Source: Bin5 sp009843665 (GTDB taxonomy: Bacteria; Chloroflexota; Anaerolineae; Caldilineales; Caldilineaceae). Taken from it: DNA of 64,000 bases. A program made the translations under genes and the position numbers. The notes beneath the pieces were generated by a model, which saw only the letters and a list, made by a program, of their open reading frames with translations, did no database searches and was not told the origin of the DNA. Positions 25,415-34,244 of the stretch are shown piece after piece. Where the stretch lies: the NCBI GenBank assembly GCA_965220285.1, contig OZ244818.1, positions 5,084,001 through 5,148,000 of the forward strand. The letters are read 5' to 3'. Within the stretch, counting starts at the first letter, position 1, and each line of letters starts with the position of its first letter.

Positions 25415-25669
25415 TTCACAGGTCTGCCGGAAAGAAAGTGATTCGACGCCGTATATTCATGGCCTCAGGCCCAGGTCATTTCGAGTTTACCAGATCATCC
25501 GGGAACCTGCCGCAGTTCTCGGATTGCCGTTCCTCCCTGCAGCCTTCCGGACTTTCCCCTCCGCTACGCTGTCCCGCCCTGTAAAAGGACAGCGGAAAAA
25601 GTCACAATCAAGTTGGGCAAGACAGGCTGTCTGCCCGTGGCGAACAGTCCTTGCCCGATTGCTATCGAG

Positions 25670-28600
25670 ATGCTGCGAATAAAGAGTGTAACCCTTAAGG
25701 GCTTCAAAACTTTTGCCCAGCAGACAGAATTCGCCTTCGGCTCCGGCGTTACTGCGATTGTTGGGCCGAACGGGTGCGGAAAGAGCAACATTGCCGACGC
25801 TGTCCGCTGGTGTTTGGGCGAACAGAGTTTCGGCCTGCTGCGCTCAAAGAAAACAGTAGACGTCATCTTCGCTGGCAGTGAAAAAAGGGCCCGCCAGGGT
25901 ATGGCTGCTGTCAGTATCGTCCTCGACAATGAAGCCGGCGACCTCAATATCGATTTCAGCGAAGTCAGAATCACGCGCCGGGCCTACCGCGACGGCGACA
26001 ACGAGTATCTGATCAATGGGCAAAGAGTCCGCCTTCAGGACATTACCCAGCTTTTGGGGCCCAGCGGGTTGGGAAGGCGCGCCTATGCTGTCATCGGTCA
26101 GGGCCTGATCGACCGTGTGCTCAGCCTGAGACCGGAAGAAAGACGGGAGCTTTTCGAGGAAGCCGCTGGTATAACCGGCTATCAGCAGAAACGGGCTGCT
26201 TCACTGCGCCGGTTGGAGGCGACACAGCTGAACCTCGACCGCATCCGCGACCTCTTGACCGAGCTTTCGCCCCGTCTCAACAGCCTCAAACGGCAGGCAG
26301 AACGAGCCCTCGAGAGGCTACAGATCGAGACCGATTTGAAGGAACTGCTTCAAGTCTGGTACGGCTACCAGTGGCACCGCACTCTCAGCGACATCGCCAC
26401 AGCCCGCCAAAACGCCGAGCGCGACCAGGACATTACTCAGGTCCGTCGCGAACGGCAGGACGAAGTTCACACCAGGCTAGACCAGCTCCGACTTCGCCAG
26501 TCCAGGTTGCGCGCCGAACAGAGTGAGCGAAATCAGATCAGCGAAGCCCGCCATCGCCGGACTGCCGAGGTGATTCGCCGGCTCGCCGTGTCTCAGGAAC
26601 GGTTTAATCAAGTTAGCGCCCGCCAGGTAGATTTGGGAGGCGAGCGCAGCCAATTGCAGACGGAGAGGGAGGCCGTGCAACAGCGACTGGACGCTCTCTC
26701 TGAAGAAATCGAGAGTGTCCATGAGCGGCGTAACGACTGCCGGCAAGCTCTTGATCGCATGCAGACCCTCCTGGCTGAAAGGGAGATGGAGCAGGGCGCT
26801 GCCCGGGAACGCATGCGCCAGGATGTCGAGGCTTTGCGCGACGTAGAGAGCCGTAACGCCGAACTTCGCAGCCGGAAGGCGCTGCTGGTTGAGAGGCGGG
26901 CTGCCTTGAAGGAAGGTCTGACCCGACTTCGGTCGGAATTCCACCAAAGCAGAGACGCCGCCAGGAAGGCCGACGACGCTCTGGCCGCTTTGGAGGAGGC
27001 AATTGTTACAAGCAGCACCGCAATGAAGAACAAGCAGGCCGAGGTCGACGGATTGACAAAGGCCATCGAAGCCGGGACAGCCGCGCTCCAAGCTGGGCAG
27101 GAGGCGTTGAATCGTGAGCAGCGTGAGGTCGAACGCCTACAAACCAGGCTCGACTTGCTGCATCCAGCTGGAGGCGAAGGATCAGTTTATGCCAGCGCTG
27201 TACACTCCATACTGGAGGCGTCGCAGAAGGGGCAACTGAACGGAATCATGGGTACTGTAGCCTCACGCATACGTGTACCCGCACGACTGGAAAGGGCCAT
27301 TGAAGTCGCCCTGGGGGCCGCCCTGCAAAACGTGATTGCAGAGTCGTGGCAGGATGCTCAGAGCGCCATTGAATTCCTCAGAAGTTCCGGCGCAGGACGC
27401 GCCACATTTCTCCCCATGGACCGCCTGCGTTCGAGAGGGCCTATCCCGGCGCCCACTTCCAATGGAATCCTTGGAAACGCGGCGAGGTCCGTCCGGTTCG
27501 ACTCTGAAGTGGCCCCGGCAGTCCAACATCTACTGCAGCGAATCTGGATCGCCCACGATCTTTCGTCTGCACGTCATGCCCTTGACCGGCATTCGGTCAT
27601 TTTCAGCAATGGGCGCCGGCCCGGTGGACGAACTTCTGACTATGTCGCGCTGCCAACCGTCGTCACGCTTGGGGGAGAAATCATTCGTCCCGGCGGCGCC
27701 GTAACAGGCGGCAATGACGGCCATCGGCATCGCAGATCAACGCTGGCCTGGGAAAGGGCAGCTCGAGAACTCCCTTCAGAGCTTGCCCGCACTAAAGTAC
27801 AGGTCCGACAGGCATCCGAGAAGACCCAGTCTGCCCGAAACGAGGTCGAGAAGCAGACCCGAAGAAGAACAGAGCACGAAGAACAGCGACAGCTGCTTCT
27901 TCGTGACGCGCAGAGGCGGCAGTCCGAGTTCGAGCGCGCCAAGCTGCACGCTGCCCAAGCCGGACAGGAAGCCGAATGGCAGCAGCAGATGCTCAGCCAA
28001 ACAGAAGCGGAATTGGCCGGCCTGGTGTCGCTGGAGGAACAGCTCGCGGCAGCATCGGCCGAGTCCGAAAGCGCCCTGCAGGTCGCTCGTGAACGCGCTT
28101 TAAGGTCCGAAGCTGCGGCCAGGACCAGCCAGGACGGCATGCTCCGCCGGCTTGCAGACCTGCGCGCAGAGGGCGCGGCCGCTCAAGAGAAGCTGAGTAG
28201 CCTGCGCTCGCTCGAAGCTGACCTCAGACGTTCCCATGCCCAGCTCGGCGGCCAGATCCAGTCCAGGTTTGAACAACACGCCGAGCTTGCGCAAAAAGCA
28301 GACCAGTTATGTTGCGAGATCGACCTGGCCTCAGCTGAGGAAAGTAAATTGCAGGCAGAAGACGACGACCATCGCAGGACGACCGCGGACATGGAGTCTG
28401 AACTCAGGCGGTTGGATCAGGATCTGGCCCAGGCAGAGGAAGAAGAACGAATCGGCCAGCAGCTGGTGCTGCAAGCCGAATCAGATTGGAACGCCTCCCG
28501 GCTCGCAAGGCAGCGCGCTGAGGATCGTCTGGAAAGCCTTCGCAGGGAGATCCGTCAGGATTTCGGCCTTGCAGATATGGAGGAAGCCGTCGGCTTGGCA

Positions 28601-29365
28601 TACCAACCACCGCTTCCACTGCATGCGCTTGTCGCCCAGCTGCCCGTGGTCCACGATCTGCCAGCCGGGTTAAGGGATGACGTCAGGGAAACTCGCGCAC
28701 GCGTGAGGCGCTTGAGCAACGTCAACCCGGAGGCTCCGCAAGAGTACGAGGAAGTTGCCAACAGGTACAACTTTCTCCAGAATCAGTCGGATGACCTCGA
28801 AAATGCTGCCCGTGACCTCCTGTGTATCATAAGTGAACTGGACAGTCGAATGGAGGGTGACCTCCGTCGGACCTTCGACGCCGTCTCGAAAGAGTTCGTA
28901 GGTTTCTTCCGGTTGCTCCTCCAAGGTGGAACGGCACATCTCACAGTGACAGATCCTGCTGATATACTTAATACCGGTGTCGAGATTCATGCCCGCCTCC
29001 CGGGCAAGCGTACGCAGAACCTGGAACTCCTCTCCGGTGGCGAGCGCTCTTTGACCGCCTGCGCCCTTGTGTTCTCCATCCTCCGCGTCAGCCCGACGCC
29101 GTTCTGCGTGCTCGACGAGGTAGATGCGACGCTTGACGAGGCAAACGTGGACCGCCTCCGGACTGCTATGGATCTGCTTCGCGAACGAACACAGTTCATC
29201 GTCATCACCCACAACCGGCGGACCCTCGAAACCGCCAACAGCATATACGGCATCACTATGGGTGATGACGGGATAAGCAGGGCAATCGGCCTTAGGTTGG
29301 AGCAGGACACTTCACTTACAGTCATAGAGGAGATGGTTGAGCCTTTGACCGCTGTCGCAATCTGA
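25670..29365 (+). CDS. smc: Chromosome segregation protein SMC
   Basis: A 1231-residue SMC ATPase, started at the ATG at 25670, where the protein reads MLRIKSVTLKGFKTF. The Walker A motif GPNGCGKSN is near residues 32-40. Long coiled coils follow, with Gln/Arg/Glu-rich heptads. The hinge domain lies near residues 500-660 (GIMGTVASRIRVP onward), followed by the second coil. The C-terminal head has the signature LSGGERSLTACAL near 1120 and Walker B FCVLDEVDATLDE just after. SMC dimers with ScpA and ScpB shape and separate chromosomes. Neither scp gene is in the window. An upstream TTG extension to 25613 lacks support. Length is normal for the family. Confidence 0.96.
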   Translation: MLRIKSVTLKGFKTFAQQTEFAFGSGVTAIVGPNGCGKSNIADAVRWCLGEQSFGLLRSKKTVDVIFAGSEKRARQGMAAVSIVLDNEAGDLNIDFSEVRITRRAYRDGDNEYLINGQRVRLQDITQLLGPSGLGRRAYAVIGQGLIDRVLSLRPEERRELFEEAAGITGYQQKRAASLRRLEATQLNLDRIRDLLTELSPRLNSLKRQAERALERLQIETDLKELLQVWYGYQWHRTLSDIATARQNAERDQDITQVRRERQDEVHTRLDQLRLRQSRLRAEQSERNQISEARHRRTAEVIRRLAVSQERFNQVSARQVDLGGERSQLQTEREAVQQRLDALSEEIESVHERRNDCRQALDRMQTLLAEREMEQGAARERMRQDVEALRDVESRNAELRSRKALLVERRAALKEGLTRLRSEFHQSRDAARKADDALAALEEAIVTSSTAMKNKQAEVDGLTKAIEAGTAALQAGQEALNREQREVERLQTRLDLLHPAGGEGSVYASAVHSILEASQKGQLNGIMGTVASRIRVPARLERAIEVALGAALQNVIAESWQDAQSAIEFLRSSGAGRATFLPMDRLRSRGPIPAPTSNGILGNAARSVRFDSEVAPAVQHLLQRIWIAHDLSSARHALDRHSVIFSNGRRPGGRTSDYVALPTVVTLGGEIIRPGGAVTGGNDGHRHRRSTLAWERAARELPSELARTKVQVRQASEKTQSARNEVEKQTRRRTEHEEQRQLLLRDAQRRQSEFERAKLHAAQAGQEAEWQQQMLSQTEAELAGLVSLEEQLAAASAESESALQVARERALRSEAAARTSQDGMLRRLADLRAEGAAAQEKLSSLRSLEADLRRSHAQLGGQIQSRFEQHAELAQKADQLCCEIDLASAEESKLQAEDDDHRRTTADMESELRRLDQDLAQAEEEERIGQQLVLQAESDWNASRLARQRAEDRLESLRREIRQDFGLADMEEAVGLAYQPPLPLHALVAQLPVVHDLPAGLRDDVRETRARVRRLSNVNPEAPQEYEEVANRYNFLQNQSDDLENAARDLLCIISELDSRMEGDLRRTFDAVSKEFVGFFRLLLQGGTAHLTVTDPADILNTGVEIHARLPGKRTQNLELLSGGERSLTACALVFSILRVSPTPFCVLDEVDATLDEANVDRLRTAMDLLRERTQFIVITHNRRTLETANSIYGITMGDDGISRAIGLRLEQDTSLTVIEEMVEPLTAVAI

Positions 29366-29603
29366 TCAGCACTCCCAATCCGACCTGAACTGATCGACCG
29401 AATGGCCCCACAGGATCTTCTTCAGTCGTGCTTCGCGATTTCCCGTGTGCCCTACGTTTTCTAGCGCAATAATTGCCTCACTACTTGCCAGCCATTGCGG
29501 AAACCGTATAATGCAGTGTGGTAAACCACCAAGTGACATCGGGCAAAATGCTGGTTGTTCATTATAGTCTGTACAGCGATACTTACTCCGACGGAGCATC
29601 TCT

Positions 29604-32270
29604 ATGAACAGAGTTCACCCCTTGATCCGAGTTGGCGGCCCAGTTTTGGGATTTCTCATTCTCTTCTACGTAATCAATGCGGCGGTCGATACTTTCCGTG
29701 CCGATTTGAAGGCGGCTCAAGACGCCGAACGGGAAGCCATCCTGGCCGCAGCCGAGGCCGAATCGGAACAGGAGGCTGAAGAGGAGACTGCCGACGAAGC
29801 GCCGGCCCAGGAACAAGCTGGACAGGAAGAGACCGTTCGGCCGGAAGTCTTCTTCCGGCAGCCGACCACCGCCGCAATCGTACCTCCCACCTTTGTCGTG
29901 AAAATGGGGGCAGCCGGAGTAACTGTTGACCCGTCAGGTGAGGTGATTCCCGGATCTGGGCACATGCACATTCTCGTCGATACCGATTTCATCCCGGCCG
30001 GTGAAATTATTCCAACCGACGAGCAACACCTGCATTTTGGCGACGGTTCGCTTGAGGTTGAACTAACGCTGCCACCCGGCGAACACACTCTCCACCTGCA
30101 GTTCGCCGACGGTGTTCACACCGCACTTGAAGGTGACGAGTACCGCGACACAATCATAGTCTTCGTTGAAGAAGACGCTGCCGAACAGTCTGTAGCCTTT
30201 TTTGACCCTCTTGACGGCACCACGGTTTCATCACCTTTTGAAGTCGTGATGACGGCGACTGGTCTCGTCGTCGAACCGTCCGGTGAGGTCAACGACGACG
30301 CGGGGCACTTTCACATCCTCGTCGATACTGATTTTGTTACGGCCGGGGAGGTCATCCCAACCGATGAGGTTCACCTCCACTACGGCAAGGGCCAGACTTC
30401 TGTTTCACTCCTACTCGAGCCCGGAGAGCACACGCTCCGCCTCCAGTTCGCTGACGGTCTCCACACTGCTCTCGAAGGGGACCAGTACCGCGACACCATC
30501 ACTGTTGTGGTAGAGGCCGGCGACCCATCTCCTTCGGTGAGATTCGAGCAACCTGCTGACGGCGCAACCGTCACCTCTCCCTTCGAAGTCGTAATGGCGG
30601 CGACCGGACTCACCGTCGAACCGTCAGGCGAAGTCAATGAGGGCGCAGGACACTTCCACATCCTCGTCGATACCGATTTCACTCCCGCTGGCCAGGTCAT
30701 TCCCACAGACGAACAGAACCTGCACTACGGCCAGGGCCAGACTACCGCCACCCTTGAACTCGAGCCCGGCGAGCACACGCTCCGCCTCCAGTTCGCCGAC
30801 GGTCTCCACACTGCACTGGAAGGCGATCAGTACACCGACACCATCACCGTCATCGTCGAGGCAGGGGACGAATCCCCCTCGGTGAGATTCGAGCAACCTG
30901 CTGACGGCGCAACCGTCACCTCTCCCTTCGAAGTCGTTATGGCGGCGACCGGACTCACCGTCGAACCGTCAGGCGAAGTCAACGAGGGCGCAGGACACTT
31001 CCACATCCTCGTCGATACCGATTTCACTCCCGCTGGCCAGGTCATTCCTACAGACGAACAGAACCTGCACTACGGCCAGGGCCAGACTACCGCCACTCTC
31101 GAACTCGAGCCCGGCGAGCACACGCTCCGCCTCCAGTTCGCTGACGGTCTCCACACTGCACTGGAAGGCGATCAGTACACCGACACCATCACCGTCATCG
31201 TCGAGGCGGGGGACGAATCCCCCTCGGTGAGATTCGAGCAACCTGCTGACGGCGCAACCGTCACCTCTCCCTTCGAAGTCGTAATGGCGGCGACCGGACT
31301 CACCGTCGAACCGTCAGGCGAAGTCAACGAGGGCGCAGGACACTTCCACATCCTCGTCGATACCGATTTCACTCCCGCTGGCCAGGTCATTCCTACAGAC
31401 GAACAGAACCTGCACTACGGCCAGGGCCAGACTACCGCCACTCTCGAACTCGAGCCCGGCGAGCACACACTCCGCCTCCAGTTCGCTGACGGTCTCCACA
31501 CTGCACTGGAAGGCGATCAGTACACCGACACCATCACCGTCATCGTCGAGGCGGGGGACGAATCCCCCTCGGTGAGATTCGAGCAACCTGCTGACGGCGC
31601 AACCGTCACCTCTCCCTTCGAAGTCGTAATGGCGGCGACCGGACTCACCGTCGAACCGTCAGGCGAAGTCAATGAGGGCGCAGGACACTTCCATATTCTC
31701 GTCGATACCGATTTCACTCCCGCTGGCCAGGTCATTCCCACAGACGAACAGAACCTGCACTACGGCCAGGGCCAGACTACAGCCACTCTCGAACTCGAGC
31801 CCGGCGAGCACACCCTTCGCCTCCAGTTCGCTGACGGGCTCCACACTGCACTGGAAGGCGATCAGTACACCGACACCATTACAGTTGTTGTTGTAGCTGG
31901 TCAGTCAAACCAGCAGAGTACGTCCAATTCCGGTCAGTTGGCACAGGAGACAATAGACCTGGCCATCGAGGCCATGACACGTACAGGCTGTAACAGCTGC
32001 CACATTACAACGGGGCTTCCTCTGGCTGATTCAGCGATGCTTGGTCCCGATCAGACAAACTTGGGCGTCATCGCCGCCACCCGTCGCGAAGGCTATACAG
32101 CAGAGGAGTACGTTCGTGAGGCGATAGTCGAGCCCAGCGCGTTTATAGTTGAAGAATGCCCTCTCGGGCCGTGCCTTCAGGTGATGCCCGAAAACTACGG
32201 TGATATCCTTACCGAAGAAGAAATCGATGCCGTCGTTGCCTACCTACTGTCCATGAAGACAGAGGAGTAG
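29604..32270 (+). CDS. Membrane-anchored six-repeat DUF4399-like protein with C-terminal cytochrome c domain
   Basis: An 888-residue protein, ATG at 29604 with GGAG eight bases upstream. An N-terminal hydrophobic segment (about residues 11-28) looks like a signal anchor, followed by a Glu/Ala-rich linker. Six repeats of exactly 115 residues cover about 83-772. Each has GHFHILVDTDF, LHYG and GEHTLRLQFADGLH, with conserved His residues that match my memory of DUF4399 domains. The last four are nearly identical. Residues 785-888 form a class I cytochrome c: C796-N-S-C799-H800 binds haem, and Met861 in VMPENYG is the likely distal ligand. A CPLGPC pair just before it could form a disulfide. It is probably an extracytoplasmic electron carrier on a long repeat stalk. 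The role of the His-rich repeats is unknown, although metal binding is possible. Confidence 0.9.
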   Translation: MNRVHPLIRVGGPVLGFLILFYVINAAVDTFRADLKAAQDAEREAILAAAEAESEQEAEEETADEAPAQEQAGQEETVRPEVFFRQPTTAAIVPPTFVVKMGAAGVTVDPSGEVIPGSGHMHILVDTDFIPAGEIIPTDEQHLHFGDGSLEVELTLPPGEHTLHLQFADGVHTALEGDEYRDTIIVFVEEDAAEQSVAFFDPLDGTTVSSPFEVVMTATGLVVEPSGEVNDDAGHFHILVDTDFVTAGEVIPTDEVHLHYGKGQTSVSLLLEPGEHTLRLQFADGLHTALEGDQYRDTITVVVEAGDPSPSVRFEQPADGATVTSPFEVVMAATGLTVEPSGEVNEGAGHFHILVDTDFTPAGQVIPTDEQNLHYGQGQTTATLELEPGEHTLRLQFADGLHTALEGDQYTDTITVIVEAGDESPSVRFEQPADGATVTSPFEVVMAATGLTVEPSGEVNEGAGHFHILVDTDFTPAGQVIPTDEQNLHYGQGQTTATLELEPGEHTLRLQFADGLHTALEGDQYTDTITVIVEAGDESPSVRFEQPADGATVTSPFEVVMAATGLTVEPSGEVNEGAGHFHILVDTDFTPAGQVIPTDEQNLHYGQGQTTATLELEPGEHTLRLQFADGLHTALEGDQYTDTITVIVEAGDESPSVRFEQPADGATVTSPFEVVMAATGLTVEPSGEVNEGAGHFHILVDTDFTPAGQVIPTDEQNLHYGQGQTTATLELEPGEHTLRLQFADGLHTALEGDQYTDTITVVVVAGQSNQQSTSNSGQLAQETIDLAIEAMTRTGCNSCHITTGLPLADSAMLGPDQTNLGVIAATRREGYTAEEYVREAIVEPSAFIVEECPLGPCLQVMPENYGDILTEEEIDAVVAYLLSMKTEE
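29851..31920 (+). repeat. Six tandem in-frame repeats of 345 bases
   Basis: Units are 29851-30195, 30196-30540, 30541-30885, 30886-31230, 31231-31575 and 31576-31920. All six are exactly 345 bases. The first two have diverged, while units three to six differ by only a few, mostly silent, bases, apart from the last 40 bases of unit six. This indicates recent duplication or gene conversion. A short-read assembly could miscount such units. Confidence 0.95.
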
Positions 32271-32290
32271 GCTTTCCGACTCATTCTCGC

Positions 32291-32330
32291 AAAAAGAAAA
32301 TCCCCTGACGTCGATGTGAACGTCAGGGGA
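32291..32330 (-). terminator. Rho-independent terminator, minus strand (possibly two-way)
   Basis: Arms of 11 bases, 32301-32311 and 32320-32330 (TCCCCTGACGT and its complement), enclose an 8-base loop. Read on the minus strand, the hairpin is followed by TTTTCTTTTT. It would end the small gene at 32419-32640. It also lies 30 bases after the plus-strand repeat-cytochrome gene and may stop that transcript less efficiently. Confidence 0.85.
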
Positions 32331-32418
32331 ACTCAACTCTCTTCTGATGTGCCTGACCCTATACTGACTACTTCCTCCCAGTAAAGTTCAGGTCCGTCCA
32401 GGCCGCTCTCTACATCTC

Positions 32419-32640
32419 CTAGCCACCGATCGCCAGAAGTAGCACCCAGAGAAAGCTGATTGAGCTTACTATGCTCACAGCCATCGCCAGGAAAAACCTG
32501 GGACTGTACTTCTGTCTCAGGCTTAGAGAAGGCTGCCACTTGACCGGCAGCATCAACCTGGACCTTACTGGCAAGAGCGCCCCAGAGCGCTTCTTGCCCT
32601 TTCTTGGCGTAAACCGTGGAAAAGCGGCTTCGTAAGTCAT
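32419..32640 (-). CDS. Small single-helix membrane protein of unknown function
   Basis: A 73-residue protein from the ATG at 32640, with AAGGAG eight bases upstream. The N-terminal two thirds are basic (RFTPRKGKKR near residue 10), and the C-terminus is one hydrophobic helix, about residues 50-73 (MAVSIVSSISFLWVLLLAI), so the protein is likely tail-anchored with its basic part inside the cell. I do not recognise a family. Gene reality is supported by a good promoter with an adjacent palindrome upstream and a strong terminator downstream on the same strand, which makes it a self-contained transcription unit. Confidence 0.7.
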   Translation of the reverse strand: MTYEAAFPRFTPRKGKKRSGALLPVRSRLMLPVKWQPSLSLRQKYSPRFFLAMAVSIVSSISFLWVLLLAIGG

Positions 32641-32692
32641 GGCTGCTCTCCTTACCAAATGATTGCGGGATAAATCCTTAATGATACAACTG

Positions 32693-32721
32693 AGTATACA
32701 CGATAAGAGTTCAGTTGTCCA
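32693..32721 (-). promoter_or_regulatory. Sigma-70 promoter of the small membrane-protein gene
   Basis: On the minus strand TGGACA (32721-32716), 17 bases, TATACT (32698-32693). The predicted leader is about 45 bases. The -35 matches the consensus at five of six positions and the -10 at five of six. Confidence 0.7.
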
Positions 32722-32722
32722 T

Positions 32723-32736
32723 ACCTGAATTCAGGT
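32723..32736. promoter_or_regulatory. 14-base perfect palindrome abutting the -35
   Basis: ACCTGAATTCAGGT lies one base upstream of the -35 box of the small membrane-protein promoter. The position fits an activator site or an overlapping operator. No matching regulator is known to me. Confidence 0.45.
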
Positions 32737-32967
32737 TAACACAGTCGCGAAGCCTGCACAAATCGGCAAAATCACCGCAGTAAATCCGACTGAGCAGCGT
32801 CTAAAGAACACGGGTAGTACTGATCTTAATCCCAGTCACACCACGCTTACCACTCGTTCAATTCGACCGAGGACGAGACCGAACTGCTGTAACCGGAGGG
32901 ACGGTATCTCTTATGTACTAGCCGGCAACTGATCGTACCTCTGCAAACAACCTCTCTCACACAGTTC
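32737..32967. other. Intergenic stretch without a supported gene
   Basis: Between the small membrane-protein promoter and the acidic protein gene (both minus strand). No coding frame with a ribosome site is seen, and no clear terminator follows the acidic protein gene. Base composition is lower in GC than in neighbouring genes. Confidence 0.4.
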
Positions 32968-33276
32968 TCAAAGGGTCCAAGAATCTTCTTCTTCCTGCGG
33001 GTCGCCCTCCTCATCGTCGAGTTCCGGGTCGCCGTCGTCTACGCCATACAGACTTTCATCCATATCGTCTTCGAAAATCGATTCGTCATCGAGCCACTCG
33101 TACTCTTCTTCCTCTTTTTCGGTAGCTGCGGCCGCGCCTTCCAATGCCTCAGAATTCTCTATTTCATCGAAAGTTATGCATGAAAGCGTTACCACGTCTA
33201 ACTCGATTTCATCGGCGTCGCACCATCCATTCAACCAGAAACTACAGCGCTTCTGCGGGCAGCGCACCCGGGTCAT
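32968..33276 (-). CDS. Acidic protein with N-terminal DUF1540-like Cys motif
   Basis: A 102-residue protein from the ATG at 33276, with GGAGG eight bases upstream. The first 35 residues hold four Cys in the pattern C-x4-C-x6-C-x14-C (VRCPQKRC, NGWCDADEIEL, LSCITF), which resembles the DUF1540 small zinc-ribbon-like domain. The rest is extremely acidic, with runs such as EKEEEEYEWLDDES and a C-terminal GDPQEEEDSWTL, and is probably disordered. Function unknown. The acidic tail might bind cations or basic proteins. A good extended -10 promoter lies upstream. It is monocistronic as far as can be seen. Confidence 0.75.
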   Translation of the reverse strand: MTRVRCPQKRCSFWLNGWCDADEIELDVVTLSCITFDEIENSEALEGAAAATEKEEEEYEWLDDESIFEDDMDESLYGVDDGDPELDDEEGDPQEEEDSWTL

Positions 33277-33370
33277 TTGGCGTCCTCCCACAAAGCGGTC
33301 TCATTGGGCCGCGCATGAAAGACAGTTGCCAATACAGAACGCGCCCTATCACGTTTGAACGATAACATCG

Positions 33371-33398
33371 AGTATAGCAGAAAATTCCGGCGCGTCAA
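33371..33398 (-). promoter_or_regulatory. Promoter of the acidic protein gene
   Basis: On the minus strand TTGACG (33398-33393), 16 bases, TATACT (33376-33371), with TGC directly before the -10 (extended -10). The predicted leader is about 88 bases. A GAAC-TTTTT-GTTC inverted repeat lies just upstream at 33408-33420. Confidence 0.75.
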
Positions 33399-33420
33399 CC
33401 GTTTTTGGAACTTTTTGTTC

Positions 33421-33842
33421 TACTTTTGTATGATTCAATCTGCACGCCGATTCTACTCTGCCTTTCTTGACTCGCACTCCCGCAGAAAAGGCCTGTTTTT
33501 CGCCCAGAAATGTTTCCTTTTCGCCGATATTCAAGTAGGGGCTCACTGTGCCAAACGCGCTCTCTCTTGCGATGCACATTTTCATCTCTTCAACAGGATC
33601 TCCGGGTGCTGCGTCTTCAATCCTTCAGTTCGGCCAGTAGGTTGCACGACGCCTCCGCCACAGTCAATTGCATCCCCGAGTAAGCCGTAACGCGACTTGC
33701 TCAGGCCCTTGTCGCGGCTTCGCCTTCCCTTCATACTTCATCCTCTGAAACCTCCTCTATTGGTTCACGTAGAAGTACATAGTAAGGAGCAGGGCTACAT
33801 CAGCTGTCAGACGGGGTTTGACCACCCATACAGGAAACGTTC
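33421..33842. other. Intergenic stretch without a supported gene
   Basis: An AT-richer interval between the divergent acidic-protein and YccF genes. An open frame from 33355 to 33690 on the plus strand lacks a ribosome site and has no recognisable protein features. No convincing promoter for the YccF gene was identified. Confidence 0.4.
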
Positions 33843-34244
33843 ATGAGTACGCTTGGAAACATCATTTGGCTGATTTTCGGCGGCCTGATCGCCGCGCTTG
33901 GTTACTTGATCGGCGGACTGTTGCTCTGCATCACCATCATCGGGATTCCATTCGGACTTCAGTCGGTAAAGATCGGCGTGGCGACTCTTGCCCCCTTTGG
34001 CAAGGAGGTGGTGGAAGGACAACATGCGAACAGCCCCCTTCGCGTTCTCTTCAACCTGATTTGGCTGATACTCTTCGGCTGGGAGATCGCACTGGCCCAT
34101 CTGATATCGGCACTGATACTTACCATCACCGTATTGGGCATCCCTTTCGCAAAGCAGCACATCAAGCTGATTCCCCTGGCACTATTCCCCTTCGGCAGGG
34201 ACTTGATGAATCTTGAGGGCGGACAAAGGGTCGTACGAGGCTGA
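33843..34244 (+). CDS. YccF domain-containing membrane protein
   Basis: A 133-residue inner-membrane protein with two copies of the YccF motif. Each copy has a tryptophan-led hydrophobic segment (NIIWLIFGG, NLIWLILFGWE) followed by TIIGIPFG or TVLGIPFAK and a PFG turn (LAPFGKE, LFPFGRD). About four membrane segments are expected. The family is widespread and its function is unknown. ATG at 33843 with AGGAA eight bases upstream. No operon partner is seen: the next gene on this strand is mnhA, about 1 kb away. Confidence 0.9.
   Translation: MSTLGNIIWLIFGGLIAALGYLIGGLLLCITIIGIPFGLQSVKIGVATLAPFGKEVVEGQHANSPLRVLFNLIWLILFGWEIALAHLISALILTITVLGIPFAKQHIKLIPLALFPFGRDLMNLEGGQRVVRG

Noticed and set aside
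29851..31920. CRISPR-like or mobile repeat array
   Set aside because: The repeats are contiguous, in frame, 345 bases long and encode protein domains, with no spacers.
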